NCBI GenBank assembly: GCA_934457145.1
Contig: CAKSHP010000004.1
Coordinates: 55,794-119,793, forward strand
Origin: an uncultured Clostridia bacterium
GTDB taxonomy: Bacteria > Bacillota > Clostridia > UBA1381 > UMGS1253
Length of the DNA stretch: 64,000 nucleotides
Direction: 5' to 3'
Positions 50,810 through 59,400 of the stretch are shown here, one piece after another (within the stretch, counting starts at the first letter, position 1; each line of letters opens with the position of its first letter). The notes under the pieces are model-generated. The model did not search any database. It had not been told where the DNA came from and was given only the letters and a program-made list of their open reading frames with translations. The position numbers and the translations under genes are program-made.

Positions 50810-51490
50810 ATGAAAAAGAAAAAGATTTTAATTGTTGATGACGAAGAAAAAATTTGCGAAGTGCTTAAAGAATATGCAGAGTTTGAAGGATATGAAGCGG
50901 AGTTTGCAAAAGACGGCATGCAGGCTGTGAGCCTTTGCCGTCAAAAGGATTTTGACGCAATCGTTATGGATGTTATGATGCCTAAGCTTGACGGATATTC
51001 TGCATGCAAAGAAATTAAAAAACAAAAAGACATTCCCGTTTTAATGCTGTCGGCAAGAGGAGAAGAATATGACAAGCTTTTCGGTTTTGAAATCGGAATA
51101 GACGATTATGTTGTAAAGCCGTTTTCTCCAAAAGAGGTTATGGCAAGGCTTAAGGTTATAATTTCAAGAAGAAACAAAGATGAAAACGAGGAGGAAAAAT
51201 ATAAGTTCGACGGGCTTGTTGTTGACATGCGGGGAAGGAACGTTGAAGTTGACGGCAAAAAAGTTGAGATGACGCCTAAAGAGTATGATCTTTTGTTTTA
51301 CCTTGTGAAAAATAAAAATATTGCACTGTCGAGAGAAAAGCTTTTAAGCGAGGTTTGGGGCTATGATTTTTACGGCGATGACAGAAGCGTTGACACGCAT
51401 ATAAAAATGCTCAGAAACAGCCTCGGCGACTACAGAGAGTATATTGTTACAATGAGAGGACTTGGCTATAAGTTTGAAGTCAGCGATTAA
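50810..51490 (+). CDS. Response regulator, OmpR/PhoB family
   Basis: 226 residues. Receiver domain (about 1-115) with the acidic pair Asp10/Asp11 and the phospho-acceptor Asp54 in VMDVMMP. C-terminal winged helix (about 130-226) with the MTPKEYDLLFYLVKN and DDRSVDTHIKMLRNSLG signatures. I chose the ATG at 50810. An upstream frame start at 50783 has no ribosome site. The kinase gene follows 17 bp downstream. Target genes are unknown; the large secreted hydrolase gene lies just beyond. Confidence 0.95.
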   Translation: MKKKKILIVDDEEKICEVLKEYAEFEGYEAEFAKDGMQAVSLCRQKDFDAIVMDVMMPKLDGYSACKEIKKQKDIPVLMLSARGEEYDKLFGFEIGIDDYVVKPFSPKEVMARLKVIISRRNKDENEEEKYKFDGLVVDMRGRNVEVDGKKVEMTPKEYDLLFYLVKNKNIALSREKLLSEVWGYDFYGDDRSVDTHIKMLRNSLGDYREYIVTMRGLGYKFEVSD

Positions 51491-51507
51491 AAAGGGTAGT
51501 GTGAAAA

Positions 51508-52941
51508 ATGAAAAAGAAAACAAAGAGCCACGGAATTAATTTTTATTCGTGGATTGCCTTTGGCGGTATTGTTATTATAACGGTTCTGACGCTGTGGATC
51601 TCGCAGATGTTTTTGCTTAAAAGCTTTTATTCGCTGATGAAAATGCGCGAGGTCAGAAAAATAGGCGATGAGCTGAGCGCAAAGTTTTGCAGCGGGGATT
51701 TTGAAAATGCTTTGTATAAAAAAAGCTTTGAAAACGGATTTTGGGTTACTTTTTATACGGAGGACGGAGAAGAATTAAGACCGCGAACTGACGAGCAGAT
51801 AGGTCAGATCCCGCCGTATGACGAAAAGAGAAGATTTATAAACAGCCGCCGGAATCCGGAATATGATTTTGAAAATATTAAAAACAAAATAAACGAAAGC
51901 GAAAATCAAAGCACGGTTTATGAAGAAGAAAACGAAATGTTTCACAGTCAGGCGATGGTGTATGCGGCAAAGCTTAAAAATGAATCGGGCGATGTGTATT
52001 ATATGATTTTAAAAGCTCCGCTTGCAGACGTCAGCGCAACAAAAACGGTGCTTTGGCGCCAGCTTGTTTATGTGACGTTTCTTTCCTTTGCGGCGGGAAT
52101 AATTTTAGCGGCGGTTTTTGCAAGAAAAATTTCAAAACCGATTATGGGGCTTACCGAATCGGCAAAGGTTCTGGCACACGGCAGCTATAACGTGAAGTTT
52201 CAGACAAGCTCGTTTAAAGAAATTAACAAATTGAGCGAGGTTTTAAATTATGCCGCGGAGGAACTGTCAAAAAACGACGAGCTGCGCCGCGATTTGATTG
52301 CAAACGTGTCGCACGATTTGAGAACGCCCCTTACAATAATAAAATCATATGCCGAAATGATAAGGGATTTGTCGGGCGATAATCCGAAAAAAAGAGAGGA
52401 ACACACAAATGTTATAATCGGAGAGGCAGACAGGCTCTCAAAGCTTGTAAACGATATGCTTGATTTGTCAAAATACGAAGCGGACGCAGTTAAGCTGGAG
52501 ATGTCAGGCTTTGATTTAGGCGTGCTTGTCCGGCAGACGGTTGAAAAATTTTGCGGAATGTATGAAAATGAAGGGTATGTGTTTGAAACAAAGATTGATA
52601 AAAATGTTTTGATAACGGCAGACGAGGCAAAGATAAATCAGGTTGTGTTTAATTTGATTTCAAATGCCGTAAATTACACAGGGGAAGATAAAAAGGTTAT
52701 CATAAATGTTTCAAAAAGCGGCAAAAAGGTTAAATTTTCGGTTACAGACACAGGCTGCGGAATTGAAAAAGACGAAATAAAACGCGTGTGGGACAGATAT
52801 TACAGAGCAAGCAAGAATCTTGACAGAAAGGGAAGCGGCATAGGGCTTGCAATTGTTAAAAATATTTTGCTTGCGCATAATGCGGATTTCGGCATTGACA
52901 GCGAAATAAACGTTGGTTCAACGTTCTGGTTTGAAATTTAA
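51508..52941 (+). CDS. Membrane sensor histidine kinase
   Basis: 477 residues. Two membrane segments (about 15-37 and 186-205) enclose an outer sensor region of about 145 residues. Then comes a HAMP linker (about 206-258), HisKA with the phospho-accepting His269 in NVSHDLRTPL, and a HATPase domain with NAVNYT (N box), DTGCGI (G1) and GSGIGLAI (G2). It forms a two-component pair with the preceding regulator. A terminator follows. Confidence 0.96.
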   Translation: MKKKTKSHGINFYSWIAFGGIVIITVLTLWISQMFLLKSFYSLMKMREVRKIGDELSAKFCSGDFENALYKKSFENGFWVTFYTEDGEELRPRTDEQIGQIPPYDEKRRFINSRRNPEYDFENIKNKINESENQSTVYEEENEMFHSQAMVYAAKLKNESGDVYYMILKAPLADVSATKTVLWRQLVYVTFLSFAAGIILAAVFARKISKPIMGLTESAKVLAHGSYNVKFQTSSFKEINKLSEVLNYAAEELSKNDELRRDLIANVSHDLRTPLTIIKSYAEMIRDLSGDNPKKREEHTNVIIGEADRLSKLVNDMLDLSKYEADAVKLEMSGFDLGVLVRQTVEKFCGMYENEGYVFETKIDKNVLITADEAKINQVVFNLISNAVNYTGEDKKVIINVSKSGKKVKFSVTDTGCGIEKDEIKRVWDRYYRASKNLDRKGSGIGLAIVKNILLAHNADFGIDSEINVGSTFWFEI

Positions 52942-53003
52942 ATAAAAAAGAACAATAATGTGTCAGCTTTTAAAGTTTGCATTATTTTTCTAAAGCCTTG
53001 AAA

Positions 53004-53041
53004 GGGCGTGCAGTGAAAACATTTGCTGCACGCCTTTTTTT
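53004..53041 (+). terminator. Intrinsic terminator after the two-component operon
   Basis: GGCGTGCAG / CTGCACGCC stem, then seven to eight T. Confidence 0.9.
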
Positions 53042-53163
53042 GAATTTTTCTACAAAAATAAAACGAAATTCAAATACATGTTTTAAATTTGATATTTTAC
53101 GACAAATAACAAGAAACATTAAAAAAGTGTCTTCAACCTTAAAAAAATTTTAAAAAGGTTAAT

Positions 53164-53179
53164 TTTGTACATGTACAAA
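53164..53179. promoter_or_regulatory. Perfect 16-bp palindrome
   Basis: TTTGTACATGTACAAA, a perfect dyad about 170 bp before the promoter. It is a candidate operator; the cognate regulator is not evident. Confidence 0.6.
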
Positions 53180-53349
53180 CAAAATATTTTATGATACTGT
53201 ATAAGTGTAAACAATAAAGATTTTAGTTATTTTGCACAAATAAACTCCCAATCATTCCAAATCAATCGCAAAATTTTTAAAATTATTGACATAAAAACCT
53301 CTAAAATCGTAATGCTTTTGGCAAAGAGAAAATTTGGGCGGTTTGCGAA

Positions 53350-53379
53350 TTGAAAAAAGGAGCAGCGCTTTGCTATAAT
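53350..53379 (+). promoter_or_regulatory. Extended -10 promoter of the giant hydrolase gene
   Basis: TTGAAA (53350-53355), 18-bp spacer, and TGCTATAAT with an extended -10 (hexamer 53374-53379). Confidence 0.75.
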
Positions 53380-53440
53380 TATAAATAAGTGCTGATGCGA
53401 AAACTAAAACATGTATAAAATAAAACAAGGAGGAATTAAA

Positions 53441-56400
53441 GTGAAAAAAACTTTAATAAAATTTTTGTGCGCAATGCTGTCTGTGTGCGTTGCTCTTACG
53501 GCAACAGGCGGCGCATTTACGGCATTTGCGCAGGAAAATGAAACAACTTCGGCAGCGGTAAGTGCCGATGTAAGCGCAGAAAAAGAAATGATTTTGCGCT
53601 ATTCGTCACCTGCCGAAAATTCGATTGAAGGATGGAAAAATTCATCGCTTCCTCTCGGTAACGGGTATATGGGGATAAGCCTGTTTTCGGATCCGGCGTC
53701 CGACAGGATACAGATAACGGAACAGTCTTTGTATACAACGACTACAAATGCCGTAAACAACCGTTACTCGGGCGGACAGGAAAGCATGGCGGATTTGTAT
53801 ATTGATACATCCGTAAGCTTTGAAAATACTACAAATTACAAAAGAACGCTCAGTCTTAACAATGCTGTTGCAAATGTGAGCTACAGTGCAGACGGCGTTG
53901 ACTATTCAAGAGAGTATTTTTCAAGTTATCCCGACAAGGTGAGCGTTATTAAGCTGACGGCTTCCGGAGAAGGCAATCTTAATTTTACGTTAAGACCTGA
54001 AATTGCTTACAAAAGAGAAAAGCTTGATGTCAGCGGTGCAAATGCGGACTCGAAAAAGAGCGGAACCGTTTTTGCAGACGGCGAAACAAACACAATAACG
54101 CTTTCGGGAAATTCTTCGTATTATGATATTGATTTTGAGGCGCAGTTTAAAGTGATTTTAGACGGCGCGGGAGAAATTGCGGCTCAAAACGACAGCAGCC
54201 TGGATAACGGAACGCTCAGCGTTTCAAATGCAAACACGGCGTATGTGATTTTTGCTGTCGGCACAAATTATGAACTGACGTCTGATGTGTTTTTAAATTC
54301 GATAGACAGAAAGCAAAGGCTTGCAGGCAATGCGCATCCGCACGAGAAGGTGTCGGGGTATATTTTAAATGCAAGCGAAAAAAGCTATGAAGAGCTTTTA
54401 AATGCTCATAAGGCAGATCATAAATATTATTTTGACAAGGCAAGAATTGATCTCGGCGGAGCAGATGACGGACGCGATACCGATGCGCTTATCGATTCAT
54501 ATCAGGCGGGAAACGACGAAAAATATCTTGAAGAACTTTATTTCCAAATGGGAAGATATATGATGATTGCATCTTCAAGAGAAGGCACGCTACCTCCCGG
54601 ACTTCAGGCGATATGGAACGCATATGAAATTGCGCCGTGGACTGCGGGATACTGGTACAATGTTAATCAGCAGATGAACTATTGGCCTGTGTTTTGCGCA
54701 AATTTAGGCGAGCTTTATAAATCGTATTCCGATTTTAACCTTGCAAGATTAAAGCAGGCGCAGATAAACGGCGATACGTTTATTAAAAGTTTCAGAACTG
54801 ACAAATATGAAGAGGGCGAAGGCAAAAACGGCTGGATTGTCGGCACGGGAAACAGTGCGTTTAGCGTTTCGGGAGTCGGAGCAAAAGGTCATTCGGGTCC
54901 GGGTACCGGCGGATTTACGGCGGTTTCTGATATTGACTACTACAGATTTACAAAAGATCCCGAAGTTTTAAAGAGTACATATCCGATTTTGGAGAGCCTT
55001 GCAAGATTTTATTCAAAATGCGTTGATAATTATGACGGAGTGTATCTTTCGACGATTTCGGCATCGCCTGAGCAGAAAGTTGGAAACACGTCATATCAGA
55101 CTGTAGGCTGCGCATTTGACCAGCAGATGATATATGAAACAAACAAGGCGGTTATTGATATTTATGATGAATATAAAGACGTTTTGGATAATCCGGACAG
55201 CGCGCTTATAGAAACGCTGCGCACGCAGATTGACAAATACGAACCGACCTTAATCGGTCTTGACGGACAGGTTAAAGAGTACAGAGAAGAAAATTACTAC
55301 GGAGACATAGGAGAAAAGCAGCATCGTCATATTTCTCAGCTTGTAGGTCTTTATCCGGGAACATCTATAAGCAATGATACACCGGCATGGCTTGACGGCG
55401 CAAAAGTAACTTTAATAAACCGCGGTCTTGACACAGGTACGGGCTGGAGCGTTGCGCACAAGCTCGGAATGTGGGCAAGGACGGGTGACGGCGAGACAAG
55501 CTATAAGCTTGTGCAGGGGCTTTTAAAGCTTCATGTGTTTGATAATTTATGGAACAAACACGACGCAACAAACGATCTTACAACGGCGGTTTTCCAGGCT
55601 GAGGGAAACTTTGGCGGTACGGCCGGAATTTGCGAGATGCTTTTGCAAAGCCACGGCGAATATGTAAAACCGCTGCCGGCAGTGCCTGCTGCGTGGAGCA
55701 CGGGCAGCTATAAGGGTTTGGTTGCAAGAGGCAATTTTGAAATAAGCTGCGACTGGGAAAACATGACGGCAAAGAAAATCGAAGCTGTTTCAAATGCGGG
55801 CGGAAAGTTAAAGCTTAACTATTATAATATCGCAAATGCATCTGTTACGGACGGGAACGGAAATACAGTTTCATTTGAAACAATTGACAAAGATCATATT
55901 GCAATAGATACAAACAAAGGCGATAAAATAATTATAGAAAATATCGAGTCTTACGCGGTTACGAAAGACGTTTCAAACGTTTCGGCTGTTAAAGATGCAG
56001 ATAACACAAATATTTCGTGGGATGCATCCGAAAGCGACGGAGCGGTATATAATGTTTACCGCGCGTTAGAGTCTTCGCCGACATATGAGCTTTTGGCGCA
56101 GAATGTGAGCGCTTTAAGTTACACGGATAATTCGCGAAACGGAAAACAGGCAACGTATAAAGTGCGTGCTTTAGCGCCGTCATGCGAAGAAAGCGCGGGA
56201 CAGACAAAAACCGTTATTGCAGACGCAAGCACCGTTTCGGGCATAAAGGCGTTTATGGCAGACGAGTCGCATTTGCAGGTGTGCTACAATAAGGGCGAAA
56301 ACGCAAATTCATATAAAATATATGAAAAAGACGGCGATAGTTTTAATGAGCTTTTTGAAACTGAAGATTTGGTGTGCATGATTGAAAATGCGCTTACCGA

Positions 56401-59400
56401 TAAGGAGTATTACATATCCGCAGTTTACTTTAATCAAGAGAGTGAAAAGACGAAAATAGAAATATCGGATCAGGACGGTATGGCTTCAAAGCTTGAGCTT
56501 TATAACTATATAAACGATATAAAGGCGCTTTATGAAAAAGGATATTCACAAGCAGACCTTGACACATTAAAAGATGATTATGAAGAAATACTCGGCGTCT
56601 GGAAAAATGTTTCGGCAACACAGAAGCAGGCAGACAGCGCGGCAGAGCTTGCAAAGAAAGTATTAAAAACGGCTGCCGGATTTTCGTTTAACGTTGTGCT
56701 TAACAAGACGATAGAAACCGACGCAACACATCAGCTGACATTTGTAAAAGAATATGCATTAGATGGCGACAGTTCAACGAGATGGGCAACACCTGAGGCA
56801 GACAAGCTTGTGTTTACGGTTGATTTACAGGATTTTTATTCAGTATCTTCTTTTGAACTGAAAGACTTTATCGACAGCCGCGGTTCAAGAGGCGACAAGG
56901 TGACATATGAAGGAATGCTTAAAAACGGAAAGTGGATTAAGCTTGCCGAAAAAGACGATTTTTCGGATTGCGCGGTATCGTCACAGGTGCGCACAATTTC
57001 TTCATCATGCGAAACAAGCAGCGCGGTATCAAAGATAAAAGTTACAATGGAAAATACCGATGATAACAGATACGGTATGTCGATATGGGAATTTAAGGCG
57101 GTTGGAACAAAGGCTGCGGCAGAGACGCCGAAAATTTTATCTGTTGATTTTAACAGTGCAAAGCCGGTTTTAAGTTCATCATATCCGCAGTATGTTGTGG
57201 CAAATAATATTGACAACGGAACACTGTTTTATACAGACCGCACAAACTACACCGCAGCGCACGTGTCCGGCGGACTTAAAGGACTTACGCAGATAAGACT
57301 GCCTTTAAACGATTCATCAAGAGCAAACAATGATGCGCTTAATGAGTTTTTGGCAGGCGATAACACATACTTTAATTTTAAAGCAAATTCCGACGGTAAA
57401 ATATATGTGATGTATTTGTATGACGCGCCTAACCTCACAGAGGCTAAGGGGTGGAAAAAAACAATTAATACACCGCAACTGCCGGCAGACGTAAGTAAAC
57501 TGACAGAGCTTGACTGGGAGTATGACTTTAATCTTACATATCCTTATGTTACAAAATTCCAGTGGAGCGGAACAGCAAATACAAGACCGCAGAATGTTGC
57601 TTATGCAGATTCGAGAAAATATGTGTATGAAAAATCGTTTTATGAATATGATACGGTTGAGGTGCCGACTCCGGGGGTCAAGAGCAATGAAAACTATTTT
57701 GTTGCGGTTGATTTAAATGGAAACAATTCAAATGCAGATTTGGAATATATATTTGCAGGAGACGAGTATATAAAAACCGAGGACAGAGTGTATGATTATT
57801 CGTTTGAGGTTTCAAGCGACACGGAAACAGTAACTTTAGATGCGGCTGCAAAAAGCAGCAGCGCACAGGTTGTTTTGCCCGAAAGCGCTTTAAGCTTTAC
57901 AAACAACAAGGCAGAGGGCAAAATAAAGGTTATATCCGGAACAAACGAAAAAGAATATAATATCACAGTCATAAGACAGGCGAAAATTGAAAATGCCGCA
58001 CTTAATAAGAGCATAACCGTTACACCTGAAAGCAAGGCGAGCGCAGGCGGTTACGGCAGTTTTTCAAATGAGGCGATTGTTGACGGAAGCTATGACATAG
58101 TAACCGGCAGATATTACAGCGGAGAGAAAAAGAGAGTTACAGCCGAGATTGACCTTGCCGGGATTTACAGTTTAAGCTATATAAATGTTGCCGAGGTGCG
58201 CGACGGAAAACCAATGCGCGTTGATAAATGCACAATTGAGGCATATACGGGCGAAAACTGGCAAACGGTTGTTTATGAAAAACCGCTTGACGGCGAAGTG
58301 ACAGGAAATTACAGCTTAACGCGCTTTGACCTTGAGACACCGGTCAATGCCGAAAAATTAAGACTTACGTTTGTTAATTCTGCGGCTGAAAACGGTGAAA
58401 CTGCGGTAGACGGAGTGTATGAGTCGACAGGTACGGCAGATAAGGACATAAGCATAATGGAGGTTGAGGCATACGGCAAGGCGGTTTCCGATCCTGATTA
58501 TTACAGCGCAGATCTTAAGGAAGTTTATATAGACGGTTCGGCAGCGGCAACGGTTAAAGACGGCGAAACCGAAATAAATGTATACACGCAAAACAGCAGT
58601 GCGGTAATATCCGGTAAGGCAAAATCGAGCGCTGCAAAAGTTAGCGGCAGTGTTACGGCAGACGTTTCGAAAGGAAGCGCAAAAGTGACTTTGACAGTTA
58701 CAAATGCCGGACAGACAAAAACGTATACAATAAATGTTTACAAGACGGAAAACATTGCTTTAAACAAAGCGGTTACAATCACTCCTGCTTCAACATATAC
58801 GTCGCATCCGAACGAAAACGTGGTTGACGGTGATTTTTCAACAAGATATGCTGCCGGCGGCGCTTATTGTCCGGTTGTTGAAATTGACCTTGGCGGAGTT
58901 TACACCGTGAAGGAATTTATGGTGTCGGAATTCAGATCGCCGGCGCTGTTTCCGATGCGAATAGACGATCTTTCGATTTACGGATATATAGACGGCGACT
59001 GGGTGCTTTTAAAGACCGGAGTTAAGCTTGACGGCGAAATAGTGAGCGGATCGTCGAGAACAAAGGTTGTGCTTGACGGGGCGGCAAGCAAAGTGACAAA
59101 GCTTAAGCTTGACTTTGTGAACACAGGTTATAAAAACGGTTACGCCATTAAAGAAACTTTAACATCGGGCAAACAGTCAACCGATGTTTACGAGATTTCG
59201 GAAACATCAAAGCGTGACTGCTCGATATGCGAAATTCAGGCATTCGGCGTTCTGGAGGAAGAGGGCGTTAGTGTTTATCCTAAAAAAGAGGGAGCAGACG
59301 CAAGCGTTATTACTGATAACAACCATGATACCTATTATGAAACCGACGCTGTAGATTTTGAAAATGAAAAACCGTATGTGATTATAAAAACAAACGGCTA

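Larger units (their letters stand above)
53042..53440. other. Regulatory region upstream of the giant hydrolase gene
   Basis: About 400 bp without a gene. It holds an AACCTT / AAGGTT inverted repeat (53135-53160), a perfect 16-bp palindrome (53164-53179), a second possible promoter (TTGACA at 53286 with TAATGC 18 bp downstream) and the likely main promoter at 53350-53379. The length suggests complex control. Confidence 0.6.
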
